Assembly: GCF_009650435.1 (NCBI RefSeq)
Contig: NZ_VVIP01000003.1
Span: 259,238-323,237 of the forward strand
Reading direction: 5' to 3'
Origin: Foetidibacter luteolus
GTDB taxonomy: Bacteria > Bacteroidota > Bacteroidia > Chitinophagales > Chitinophagaceae
DNA: 64,000 bases
Part shown: positions 46,327 to 55,600 of the stretch, piece after piece
Layout: the number at the start of each line of letters is the position of its first letter
Position numbering within the stretch: the first letter of the stretch is position 1
Made by a program: the position numbers and the translations under genes
The notes under the pieces: generated by a model
The model's database searches: none
What the model saw: the letters and a program-made list of their open reading frames with translations, nothing else
Told to the model about the DNA's origin: nothing

Positions 46327-47769
46327 ATGAACCAGTGGAACAGAAGAGATTTTCTAAAAAAAACAAGTGCGGCAACGCTGGCAGCCCTAGCTGCCGGCGC
46401 ACCTGTAAGCAGCTTTTTATCTTCCTGTAACAACAAGAAGAAAATTGCCTCCAAAGCCGATACTGTAATACTGCTCTGGATGGCTGGCGGCATGCCGCAT
46501 ACGGAAACCTTTGACCCTAAAAGATATACAGCGTTCGAAAAAGGTATAGAGTCAAACAGGGTACTAAGCACTTTTCCGGCGGTGCCCACGGTGCTGGATG
46601 GCATCAGCTTTTCTGAAGGCCTGGAATCTATTGGCAAAGTGATGGACAGGGGTACTTTAATACGCTCTTACGTTGCTGCCGACATGGGCTTTATTTTGCA
46701 TGCAAGGCACCAGTATCACTGGCACACCTGCTACAGGCCGCCACAGTCTGTTCTGGCGCCGCATATAGGCGCATGGATAGCCAGCCAGCTTGGGCCTGTT
46801 AATCCCGTTATTCCATCTTTTATTGATATAGGCCAACGGTTTGACCTGGGCGAAGGCGAAGAGCTGAAAGCTTTTCACAGTGCAGGTTTTTTGGGTAACG
46901 AATTTGGCCCGTTCCTCATTCCCGATCCCTCCGCCGGGCTGGATAGTGTACGCCCCCCGGCCGGTATGTCTAACATGCGGTTCGAAAAAAGAAACCAATT
47001 GTATGATGAGCTGATTAAGCAAAGCCCTGTGGGAGAGTTTGGCAGCGATTACCAGAAAGAATCGCTGAAACGCTCTATGGAGCAGGCTTATATTTTGTTG
47101 AAGTCTCCCGAAGCGGATGCTTTTGACTTAAGCAAAGAGCCCAAAGAAATATACGATATCTACAACACAGGCAGGTTTGGCCTCGGTTGTTTAATGGCCC
47201 GCAGGTTAACGGAAAAAGGTGCCCGTTTTATTAGCGTAACTACAGAATACGAGCCTTTTAAAGGCTGGGATACGCATGAGAATGGAAATACCCGCATTAA
47301 GGACATGAAGAAACAGATTGACGGCCCTATTGCCCAGTTGGTAAAGGACCTTGAGCGTACCGGTCATCTTGATAGGACCCTTATTGTTCTTGCCAGCGAA
47401 TTTAGCCGCGATATGCTGGTAGAAGGCCGCCCCGGCGAAAAAGTGCAGGACCAGGTTGAACAGCCGGATATTATCAACGATATGAAGAATTATGGCATGC
47501 ACCGCCACTTTACGGATGGCTGCTCCATGCTTATGTTTGGCGGTGGTATTAAAAAGGGTCTTGTTTACGGTAAAACAGCGGATGAGCGGCCCTGTAAAAC
47601 AATAGAAAACCCCATTGTTATAGACCAGGTGCACCAAACCATTTACCATGCGCTGGGCATACCGGAGGACATGCATTACGAAGTAGAAAAGCGGCCTTTT
47701 TATACTACCCCGGATGGGCTCGGTAAAGCAGAAATGGCCTTGTTTGCTTCCGATGTAAAGAAGGCGTAG
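46327..47769 (+). CDS. DUF1501 family Tat-exported protein (sulfatase-like fold)
   Basis: 480 residues. Tat-type signal with twin Arg (NRRDFLKKTSAATLAALAAG) and a Cys near residue 37 (SSFLSSC). Family features: ILLWMAGGMPHTETFDPK, LIRSYVAADMGFILHARHQYHW, GLGCLMARRLTEKGARFISVTTEYEPFKGWDTHENG and LIVLASEFSRDML, in the DUF1501 alkaline-phosphatase/sulfatase-like superfamily. Tat export suggests folding or a cofactor in the cytoplasm. Its partner is the upstream cytochrome/PSD1 protein; this pair is common in Planctomycetes and present in Bacteroidota, with substrate unknown. Confidence 0.93.
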   Translation: MNQWNRRDFLKKTSAATLAALAAGAPVSSFLSSCNNKKKIASKADTVILLWMAGGMPHTETFDPKRYTAFEKGIESNRVLSTFPAVPTVLDGISFSEGLESIGKVMDRGTLIRSYVAADMGFILHARHQYHWHTCYRPPQSVLAPHIGAWIASQLGPVNPVIPSFIDIGQRFDLGEGEELKAFHSAGFLGNEFGPFLIPDPSAGLDSVRPPAGMSNMRFEKRNQLYDELIKQSPVGEFGSDYQKESLKRSMEQAYILLKSPEADAFDLSKEPKEIYDIYNTGRFGLGCLMARRLTEKGARFISVTTEYEPFKGWDTHENGNTRIKDMKKQIDGPIAQLVKDLERTGHLDRTLIVLASEFSRDMLVEGRPGEKVQDQVEQPDIINDMKNYGMHRHFTDGCSMLMFGGGIKKGLVYGKTADERPCKTIENPIVIDQVHQTIYHALGIPEDMHYEVEKRPFYTTPDGLGKAEMALFASDVKKA

Positions 47770-47865
47770 CAGTTGTAAGTTAACAGCCTATTCTTAGAAT
47801 AACAGTATGGCAGCCCCGCAAGCCGGGGCTATGCTATTGCTTTAATAATACAATGAATGTTTGTA

Positions 47866-47971
47866 GGGGGTGCCCCCAAGCTATCGCAAGGGGTCGGGCT
47901 TTTCGCTCATACTCCGGCACAAGGCCCCGCTGCAATGGCCTCACCGGGGTATCCGCTTCAATCCCTCACCC
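47866..47971 (-). repeat. family A structured repeat, copy A7
   Basis: Inverted copy between the DUF1501 and glyS genes. Ends GGGTG (47868-47872) and CACCC (47967-47971). Inner arms CCGG...CCGG and GGCC...GGCC, both changed on both sides compared with A5. The last arm is CCCC/GGGG. Otherwise the 381-nt gap holds only the glyS promoter. Confidence 0.9.
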
Positions 47972-48113
47972 AAAAGAGTAACACGCTGCGGCTAAGCTGA
48001 GAGGTACTATAGTTAAATGGCTATTACTGTAATTCTGCGGTACTGCTGCCGGGCATTGCAATACCGCTGAAAGCTCGTGGATTTTTACACGTACAGTTAC
48101 CCATTTCTGCTTT

Positions 48114-48144
48114 TTTGACGGATATACCCCAACAATTATCTTTG
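48114..48144 (+). promoter_or_regulatory. consensus promoter of glyS
   Basis: TTTG at 48114-48117, exactly 19 nt, TATCTTTG at 48137-48144: the Bacteroidota consensus in full. The -7 box ends 6 nt before ATG 48151, predicting a leaderless mRNA. It also lies inside the longer open frame (to 48115), which argues against the upstream starts. Confidence 0.85.
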
Positions 48145-48150
48145 CGCCCT

Positions 48151-49602
48151 ATGAGTATTCAAGACAACAACAGGTTCCAGGCTATTATATCGCATGCAAA
48201 AGAATATGGTTTTGTTTTTCAGAGCAGTGAAATTTATGATGGCTTAAGTGCCGTATATGATTACGGCCCATATGGAAGTGAGTTGAAAAAGAATATACGT
48301 GACTACTGGTGGAAAAGCATGACGCAGATGCACGACAACATAGTGGGCATTGACGCGGCCATATTTATGCACCCCACCACCTGGAAGGCCAGCGGCCACG
48401 TTGATAATTTTAGCGACCCGATGATTGACAACAAGGACAGCAAAAAACGCTACCGGGTTGACCATTTAATTGAAGCGCATGCCGATAAGCTGAAAGAAAA
48501 AGGAGCAGAAGGCGAAGGGCAGGCTGCAGCTTTATTGGATGCCATGGACCAGTTGCTGGCAAAAGAAGATTTTGCCGGCCTTAAGCAATTAATTGATGAT
48601 AATAAGATAGTATGCAGCGTTAGCGAAACCTGCAACTGGACGGATATACGCCAGTTTAACCTGATGTTCTCTACAGAAATAGGTTCCGTAGCTGATGATG
48701 CAAGCACCATTTACCTGAGACCTGAAACCGCCCAGGGTATTTTCGTGAATTTTTTAAATGTGCAGAAAACGGCCAGGATGAAAATACCGTTTGGCATTGC
48801 ACAAACCGGCAAGGCTTTCAGGAACGAAATTGTGGCCCGGCAGTTCATTTTTCGCATGAGGGAATTTGAACAGATGGAGATGCAGTTCTTTATACGCCCC
48901 GGCACACAGAAAGAATGGTACGAATACTGGAAAGAAACCCGTTTAAAATGGCACTTAAGCCTGGGCATACCTGCGGAGAAATACCGCTATCACGACCATG
49001 TTAAACTGGCGCATTATGCTGATGCAGCGCTGGATATTGAATATGAATTCCCTATTGGCTTTAAAGAGGTGGAAGGCATACACTCCCGTACGGATTATGA
49101 CCTGGGCCGCCACCAGCAGTTTAGCAATAAGAAGCTTACTTATTTTGATACTGAGATAAACCAGCACTATGTGCCGTATGTAATAGAAACATCCATAGGG
49201 CTGGACAGGATGTTTTTGCTGGTACTTTCCCACGCCTACGATGAAGAAGACCTTACCAAAGAAGGCGGGCCAAAAGACAGCCGTGTGGTATTGCGCATTC
49301 CGCCAGCCATAGCACCCATTAAACTGGCTGTATTGCCACTTACCAAAAAAGATGGCCTTCCCGAAATTGCCCGGCAGATTATGGACGATTGCCGCCCCCA
49401 TTTCCGTTGTTTTTACGAGGAAAAAGATGCGATTGGAAGGCGTTACCGCCGCCAGGATGCTATTGGTACACCATTTTGTATAACGGTAGACCACCAGACA
49501 AAAGATGACGGAACAGTGACTATACGCCACAGGGACAGCATGTTACAGGAAAGGATTCATATTACAGAAATAAGAAATAAACTTGCGCATGAAATAAATT
49601 AA
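48151..49602 (+). CDS. glyS: glycyl-tRNA synthetase (single-chain type)
   Basis: 483 residues from ATG 48151, chosen because the promoter occupies the longer N-terminus. Class II synthetase that charges tRNA-Gly. Motifs: FVFQSSEIYDGLSAVYDYGPYGSELKKN near the N-terminus, TWKASGHVDNFSDPM, NLMFSTEIG, YLRPETAQGIFVNFLN, PFGIAQTGKAFRNEI (motif 2 region), FRMREFEQMEMQFFI, EFPIGFKEVEGIHSRTDYDL, YVIETSIGLDRM (motif 3), then the C-terminal anticodon-binding domain. This is the alpha2 (eukaryote-like) form, usual in Bacteroidota, not the alpha2beta2 form. Confidence 0.96.
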   Translation: MSIQDNNRFQAIISHAKEYGFVFQSSEIYDGLSAVYDYGPYGSELKKNIRDYWWKSMTQMHDNIVGIDAAIFMHPTTWKASGHVDNFSDPMIDNKDSKKRYRVDHLIEAHADKLKEKGAEGEGQAAALLDAMDQLLAKEDFAGLKQLIDDNKIVCSVSETCNWTDIRQFNLMFSTEIGSVADDASTIYLRPETAQGIFVNFLNVQKTARMKIPFGIAQTGKAFRNEIVARQFIFRMREFEQMEMQFFIRPGTQKEWYEYWKETRLKWHLSLGIPAEKYRYHDHVKLAHYADAALDIEYEFPIGFKEVEGIHSRTDYDLGRHQQFSNKKLTYFDTEINQHYVPYVIETSIGLDRMFLLVLSHAYDEEDLTKEGGPKDSRVVLRIPPAIAPIKLAVLPLTKKDGLPEIARQIMDDCRPHFRCFYEEKDAIGRRYRRQDAIGTPFCITVDHQTKDDGTVTIRHRDSMLQERIHITEIRNKLAHEIN

Positions 49603-49720
49603 CATTACTTTTGTTTACCCCGCTATTAGACAACTGACACCAATTTTGTTAATCCAATACCGCCGAAATGTCGTTTCAGCAAAAAAGTCGTCCCGAAACT
49701 GGTAAACAAAAATTCCTTTT

Positions 49721-49993
49721 ATGACAGTTACCTATCCCTTTCTCGCCATTGCGGGCACCGTTCCTGTGGCCATAGTGGCCGGCATTGCAATTGCCGCCTT
49801 TGTTATCGGACTCCTTTCAAAGCGGGGAGTAATAGCTAAAAGCAAAAAAAGAGTGTTGAAACTGGAAAACGAAATGTTGTCTAACCATTCCAGGATTTTG
49901 TCCTTAGAGCAAAAAATTACAGACCTGGAAGCTGAGAACAAGGACTTACGTGACCGTTTGGGCAATGTTAAGCCTGAACTGAAAGTTTCCTAA
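49721..49993 (+). CDS. small membrane protein with a C-terminal coiled coil
   Basis: 90 residues. Hydrophobic segment at about 10-35 (TVPVAIVAGIAIAAFVIGLLS), followed by a basic stretch (SKKRVLKLENEM) and a coiled coil (SLEQKITDLEAENKDLRDRLG) to the end. No family recognised. Single gene. Confidence 0.75.
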   Translation: MTVTYPFLAIAGTVPVAIVAGIAIAAFVIGLLSKRGVIAKSKKRVLKLENEMLSNHSRILSLEQKITDLEAENKDLRDRLGNVKPELKVS

Positions 49994-50008
49994 TAACAAC
50001 TGCTCAAC

Positions 50009-50737
50009 CTAGCCGTACAGTTCCTGGTGGATGTCTTTCTTGTCATAACCAAGAGAGATGATGTTGCGTTTCGCATCGTCAATCATATTCTTCCAGCCGC
50101 ACAGGAAAAAGTTAGCTTCCGGTTTACTGCCATTAATTAAGTCTTCGTAAATACGGTGTACGTAACCCCGTGCAACCTCGGTATTGGTTTCCGGCTCCCG
50201 TGAGTAGGTTGGCAGGTACTTAAACCCTTCCAGCTTTTTTTCCAGTTCCCGCAGTTCAGGGCCGTAAAGGTTGTCGCACAGCAGCCGGCACCCAAATATC
50301 AGGTAAATGTTCCTGTGGGGTATGTTGTGCAATTGTATGTAATGAGCCATGCTTCTAAAAGGCGCAATGCCGGTGCCTGTGCATATAAAAAACAAATCTT
50401 TTTCAATTGTTTGCGGCAAAATAAATACGCCTTGCGGCCCCCGCAGGGTTAACTCGCTGCCAACGCTAACTTCATTAAAAAGGTACGTAGTGCCCAGTCC
50501 GCCTTCCAGCAAAACAATAACCAGTTCAATAACATTGGTGCCATCAGGCCAAGAGGCAATAGAATAGCTGCGCCACCGTTTATTTTTCTGCTCATGTATG
50601 GGCAGGTCAAGCGTAACAAACTGGCCGGGTTTAAAATCAAAACTGCTCATTTCGGGCAGTTCAATCCAAAAGCGTTTGGTATTATGTGTGGCATCTTCAA
50701 TACGGATGACCTTACCTGTTTGCCAAGGTTGTAACAT
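50009..50737 (-). CDS. ferredoxin-NADP reductase-like FAD/NAD(P) oxidoreductase
   Basis: 242 residues, FNR fold without a ferredoxin domain. FAD site RSYSIASWP (Arg-x-Tyr-Ser) and GLGTTYLF; NAD(P) side FICTGTGIAPFRSMAHY, IFGCRLLCDNLYGPEL, FFLCGWKNMIDDAKRNI and the aromatic C-terminus ELYG. Likely electron transfer between NAD(P)H and a flavodoxin or ferredoxin, soluble in the cytoplasm. Confidence 0.92.
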   Translation of the reverse strand: MLQPWQTGKVIRIEDATHNTKRFWIELPEMSSFDFKPGQFVTLDLPIHEQKNKRWRSYSIASWPDGTNVIELVIVLLEGGLGTTYLFNEVSVGSELTLRGPQGVFILPQTIEKDLFFICTGTGIAPFRSMAHYIQLHNIPHRNIYLIFGCRLLCDNLYGPELRELEKKLEGFKYLPTYSREPETNTEVARGYVHRIYEDLINGSKPEANFFLCGWKNMIDDAKRNIISLGYDKKDIHQELYG

Positions 50738-51209
50738 GCGGCAGCAATTTTTATGTAATGTAAGAAGAATGTCTGAAACAAATCTGGTGGGCTACAGCAA
50801 GTGGATTATTGAACAAAGAATATCAAATCACGGGCAAACTGTTGGCAAGTGGGAAAGTGGCAAATAGCGAGTGAGGCAGAGGCAACTACATAAAAAAAGT
50901 ACTTCGTACTTCGCCCTTCATACTTGCTTTTTGGGGTGCCCCAAGCTATCGCAAGGGGTCTGCCAGAACTGCGTTCGCAACCTTCGTCAAAGCAACATTT
51001 AGTTGCTTTTCCTCGCTTGTGCTATTACTCCGGCACAGAAGCCCCGCTGCAATTGCCTCACCGGGGTAGCCGCTGCAATCCCTCACCCGAAAGTAGAATC
51101 TGCTAATTATTTTGTATGCAGTATGCGTTTCCAACTTATCATATAAAAACTAACTCTTTCTATTTTAAATCATCTACGTTTTATATTTTTTCTTGAAAGC
51201 ATCCCGTCT
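50738..51209 (-). other. gap holding family A copy A8
   Basis: 472 nt between two same-strand genes. Contains the family A repeat with module (50933-51088). The rest is A/T-rich with no ORF or terminator I can support. Confidence 0.6.
50933..51088 (-). repeat. family A structured repeat, copy A8 (with module)
   Basis: Inverted copy with ends GGGTG (50934-50938) and CACCC (51084-51088). The 62-nt module (50961-51022), with hairpin AAGCAAC-ATTTA-GTTGCTT as seen on this strand, replaces GGAAAG exactly as in A1. Inner arms CCGG...CCGG kept. It begins 121 nt past the stop of the RND adaptor gene. Confidence 0.9.
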
Positions 51210-52349
51210 TTACTCCACCACTTTCACATTCTTAACTTCTGTGCCTTCCCTTACTTCTTCGCTGCCGGTTTTTAACAGATGGTTGCCAGTTTGTAAAGCG
51301 CCGTAAATTTCTGTTTTTCCATCTGCCTCACGGCCTTTTTGAACAGTAACACGCTCTGCCTTGCCACCGTTAAGCCGCACAACAAAAAGGCGTTCTGTAG
51401 AGTTAACAACCGCTGTTTTAGGCACTACAAAAGAACTGTCCCTGGAAGGCAGGGGTATGGTTACTTCCGCTATCATACCGGGCAACAGCTTTTTGTTGTT
51501 GTTCTCCACATCCAGTTCAATGCGTTCTGTACGAAGCCTGGTATCCAGTGCGCCCGACAGACGTTTTATCTTGCCTTTAAAGCGTTCGTTGGGCAGGGCT
51601 TTTACCGTAAAATTCACCTCATTTTGATTGCTCAGGTAGCTTGTGTACAATTCCGGTATGGCCACCACCAGCCTTAGGTGTTTCTGTTCCTGTAAAGTAA
51701 ACAAAGGAAACTCAGAACCTTTGCCCGATGGCCCTACATAGGCGCCCCCGGAAACATTCCTGGCAGTAACCACCGCATCAAACGGCGCCCTTATTTCCAG
51801 GTAGCCTTGTATAATGCTAACTTCTTTAAAGCCGGCCTTAGCGGCTTCCAGTTGGGCAAGGTCTGCATTCATGCGGGCCTTTGCCTGGTCAAGGTCGTTG
51901 GGAGATATGGTGCCCGGCGTTTTGCTGGTTTCGTACAGCCTGTCGTAATTGGCTTTGCTGGCAGTGTAAACAGCTTCCTGCGACTTCAGCCTGCTTTCCG
52001 CACCGGCTATCCTCGAAGCCAGTTCCGGCGCCTCCAGGCTGGCCAGCAGCTGCCCGGCCTTAACTTCGGAGCCTACATCCGCATAAAGCTTTCTTACAAA
52101 ACTGTTCTCCTTGGCATACAGGTCAACCTGGTGAAAAGCAATTAATTCTCCCGGTGTTTTGTAAGTGGTGGAAAGCATGCCTTTTTCCAGCGCAATTACT
52201 TCCACCGCTGCCGGTGCGGCTTCTTTTTCAGTTTTCTTTTCTTCTGTTTTGGCTTCAGATGGGCCGCAACCGCTTAACAAACCGGCTACAGCTATACTTA
52301 TCAATAACCAGGAAGAAGATGTATCCGTAACTATTTTTTTCATTGCCAT
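51210..52349 (-). CDS. RND efflux periplasmic adaptor (membrane fusion protein), lipoprotein
   Basis: 379 residues; ATG 52349 or 52343. Lipoprotein signal with Cys in LLSG-C (about 28). Lipoyl/barrel-sandwich halves around an alpha-helical hairpin: AEESFVRKLYADVGSEVKAGQLLASLEAPELASRIAGAESRLKSQ... and ...IQGYLEIRAPFDAVVTARNVSGGAYVGP, then beta-barrel and membrane-proximal domains (VPKTAVVNSTERLFVVRLNGGKAERVTVQKGRE). It joins the inner-membrane RND pump to a TolC channel. Here it is the last of four same-strand efflux genes, 348 nt after the pump. Confidence 0.94.
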   Translation of the reverse strand: MAMKKIVTDTSSSWLLISIAVAGLLSGCGPSEAKTEEKKTEKEAAPAAVEVIALEKGMLSTTYKTPGELIAFHQVDLYAKENSFVRKLYADVGSEVKAGQLLASLEAPELASRIAGAESRLKSQEAVYTASKANYDRLYETSKTPGTISPNDLDQAKARMNADLAQLEAAKAGFKEVSIIQGYLEIRAPFDAVVTARNVSGGAYVGPSGKGSEFPLFTLQEQKHLRLVVAIPELYTSYLSNQNEVNFTVKALPNERFKGKIKRLSGALDTRLRTERIELDVENNNKKLLPGMIAEVTIPLPSRDSSFVVPKTAVVNSTERLFVVRLNGGKAERVTVQKGREADGKTEIYGALQTGNHLLKTGSEEVREGTEVKNVKVVE

Positions 52350-52480
52350 TATATTATTTGTTGGCGCTTAATCATTGCAATTAAGCGTGTTTGAAAATTA
52401 ATGCCTGCCGCGCAATGCCGGGTAGCGGACAAAACGTACCCCGCAATGCTGCGGTACAATGTCATTAAGTTAAACAGTGT

Positions 52481-52561
52481 ATGTCAGGTTGAGCTTGTCG
52501 AAACCGGGTAATTCAAGCCGGTTTTATATCAATCCGCCTTCGACAGGCTCGGGCTGACAGC
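52481..52561. repeat. CTTGTCGAA-type inverted-repeat element
   Basis: TGTCAGGTTGAGCTTGTCGAA (52482-52502) and TTCGACAGGCTCGGGCTGACAG (52539-52560) face each other with five mismatches. Units ending in CTTGTCGAAGG/TTCGACAGGCTC are well-known REP-like repeats in many bacteria. Confidence 0.75.
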
Positions 52562-52570
52562 CTAACTTAC

Positions 52571-52655
52571 TAACACAATGCTGCGGGATGCGGATTTGCT
52601 GCCCAGTAAAGATGTACAGTACAAGTGAGTGACACAACGAAGCTTCATAGTAGCA
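52571..52655 (-). repeat. B2-subtype repeat, copy 2
   Basis: On the minus strand: CTTCGTTGTGTCACTCACTTGTACT, ATCTTTA, spacer, ATCCCGCAGCATTG. Same order as at 25483-25567. It lies just after the RND pump stop. Confidence 0.7.
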
Positions 52656-52697
52656 ATGCCGCTAAGTGCCAAAAACTGTATTTTGCCGGGCCAATTT

Positions 52698-55600
52698 CTA
52701 TTTCGCTGGTATGTAATGATTGCTTTCCTCATCTTCCGGGTCAAGCGAAACAGATGCGGTGGATGTTTTCTTTTGTACCCATGCAAACACCAGCGGCAGT
52801 ACAAACAACACAGCAAAGGTAGATGCTACTAGGCCGCCAATTACTGCACGGGCAAGGGGTGAGGCCTGGTCGCCGCCTTCTCCCATGCCTGAAGCCATCG
52901 GTATCATGCCCACCACCATGGCCACGGTTGTCATTAAAATGGGCCGCAGGCGTAATGCCGTAGCTTCTTTGGCTGCCGCCACAGAGTCGCCGCTGTGCCT
53001 GCGCAAATGTTCCGCATTGGTTATCAGCAATACAGCGTTGGCTATAGATACACCTACGGACATAATGATGCCCATATAGCTCTGCAGGTTAAGCGTGGAG
53101 CCGGTTAACTTGAGCAGCAGCAATGCGCCCAGCAGTACGGCCGGCACTGTACTTAGCACCACCAGCGACACCTTGAACGACTGGAAATTGGCTGCCAGCA
53201 TTAAAAAAATAACAACAATGGCAACTATTAAACCTGATTGCAGGCTGTCTAACGTGTCTGTAAGCACCGTGCTTAAGCCAATGGGCTCAACCGTTAAACC
53301 ACGTGGTATTTCACCCAGCGAAGCCAGCGCTTTCTTTACATCCGTAGTGGCGGTACCAAGGTCTGTGTTGTACAGGTTAGCTGTAACAGAAAGGTAAGGC
53401 ATGGCGCCCAGGTTATCGTTTTCGCCATAAGTGGTGTCCCGCTGTATGCTGGCCACATCGCCCAGTACGGGCCTGGCCGCATTGCGCAAAATGGGTATCT
53501 CACTAATGTCTGTAATGCCCGTCATCTGGTTTTCAGGAACCTCTACCTGCACGCTGTAAGCCAGGTTGCTTTTTTCATCCAGCCAGATGTTTTTTTCCGT
53601 ATAGCGGGAAGAAGATGTTGATGCGATCAACGACCGGGAGATATCCGTTACATCCACCCCCAGTTGAGAAGCCCTGGTTCTGTCTATGTTAATGTTGATG
53701 GCGGGATACCTGGTGCTCTGCGCTATCTGAACGTCCCGCATATAGGGTATTTGTTTCAGCTTGTCAATTATCTTGTTGGCATATTGTTCATTCTGCTTTT
53801 TGTTGCGGCCTGCCAGCCTTATTTCTATGGGTGTGGGCGAGCCCTGGCTTAGTATCTTATCCGTTAATTCAATGGGCTCAAAAGAAAGCTTCAGGGTTGG
53901 CATGGCTTCATGCAGTTTATTGCGCAGCTTGTCTTTCAGGTCGTCCAGGTTTACTTTATAATGTTCTTTAAGGCTTACCTGCAAAATAGCTTCATGCGGG
54001 CCTGCCATAAACAGGTAAATGGGGCTGGTGGAAAATAGGCCCGGGTGTGCGCCCACAAAAGCTGACGTAATATCAATATTGTCCTTACCTGTTATTTGTT
54101 CCAGCACCTGTAAAGTTTTCAGCAGAGAGTCTTCCGTACGTTCTATGCGGGTACCCTCCGGGCAACGTATGCGTAACTGAAACTGGCTGCCGTTTACACG
54201 TGGCAGTACATCGCGGCCAGTATCGTTTAAGCCACCCACCACGGCAAGGGATACCAGCACAATATACCCCAATACAATGGGCATGCGGTAAGGCATAATG
54301 CGTTGCAGAAAGCGCATAAACCTGGCCCTGAACCTTTCAAACACACTCAGCTTGCCATTGCTTTCCGTTTTTTCCACCAGGTGTTTCTTTTGTTCCCAGG
54401 TATCGGCTTCTGTTATGTGGCTGGCGGCATATTCTTCCGCATCGGTCATGGGGGTGCCATCCGCTTTTTTGTGCTTTTTATGACCCTTCATTATCCAGTT
54501 GGCCATAATGGGCACAAAGGTTTGCGCCAGTATATACGAAGTGATCATGGAAAAGGCAATGGCCAGGGCCAGTGGCAAAAACAACGAGCCGGGTATACCG
54601 CCCATGGTAAATGCCGGGGCGAACACTGCCAGTATGCAAAACAATATCAGCAGTTTGGGAAAAGCTATTTCCTTACAGGCATCCCAGACTGCAAGGGCCT
54701 TGGGCTTGCCCATATCAAGGTGCTGGTGAATGTTCTCGATAGTAACGGTACTTTCATCCACCAATATACCAATGGCCAGCGACAGGCCGCTAAGCGTCAT
54801 GATGTTAATGGTTTGGCCAAACAGTTGCAAAAACAATACCCCGGATATAATGGATGTTGGTATGGTCAATATTACAATCAATGCGCCACGGGCATCGCCC
54901 AGGAACAAGAGTACCATCAATCCTGTAAGTATGGCGCCTATGGCCCCCTCGCTTAACAGGCTTTTTACGGCGTTGATAACATATACAGACTGGTCAAACT
55001 CGTAGGAAAGCTTAACATCTTCGGGTAACAGCGCCTGGAAGCGGGGCAGGTTTTTCTTCAGGTTCTGCACTACCTCCCAGGTTGAGGCATCTGCCGATTT
55101 GGTGATGGGCATATAAATAGACCGTTTGCCATTTACCAGTGCATAGCTGCTGGTAATATCGGCGCCATCTTCAATGGTGGCCACATCTTTAAGATAAAGG
55201 TTTTGAACGCCGCCTTTAAATAACGGTATGTTTTCAAAATCTTCAATGGTTTTTACAATGGTATTGGTTGGGGTAATATAATTGTAATCGCCAATACGCA
55301 CATTGCCAGATGGGGTTGTTTGGTTGTTGATGCGTAAGGCCTCCACCAACTGGTCAGGGGTAAGGTTGTGAGACCGCAGCAGCTCAGGGTTAGCCTTAAT
55401 AACAATGGTGCGAATGTTACCGCCAAAAGGCGCCGGCGAAACAAGGCCGGGTATGGATGTAAAGGATGAGCGTATGTAGGTATTGGCAAGATCCAGCAGT
55501 TCATTGTTGCTGCGTTGGTTGCTGCTTAATACCAGTTGCCCTACAGGCAGGGTAGAAGCGTCAAAACGCATAATGAAAGGCGGGTTGCTGCCTTGCGGAA

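Larger units (their letters stand above)
52350..52697 (-). other. gap between pump and adaptor with two repeats
   Basis: 348 nt. Contains an inverted-repeat element (52481-52561) and a B2 repeat (52571-52655); a GTACCCCGCAAT-CTGCGGTAC-like palindrome lies at 52435-52456. No terminator or ORF. Confidence 0.6.

Noticed and set aside
48115..48150. 12-codon N-terminal extension of glycyl-tRNA synthetase
   Set aside because: Occupied by the consensus promoter; starts at 48151 give a family-like N-terminus.
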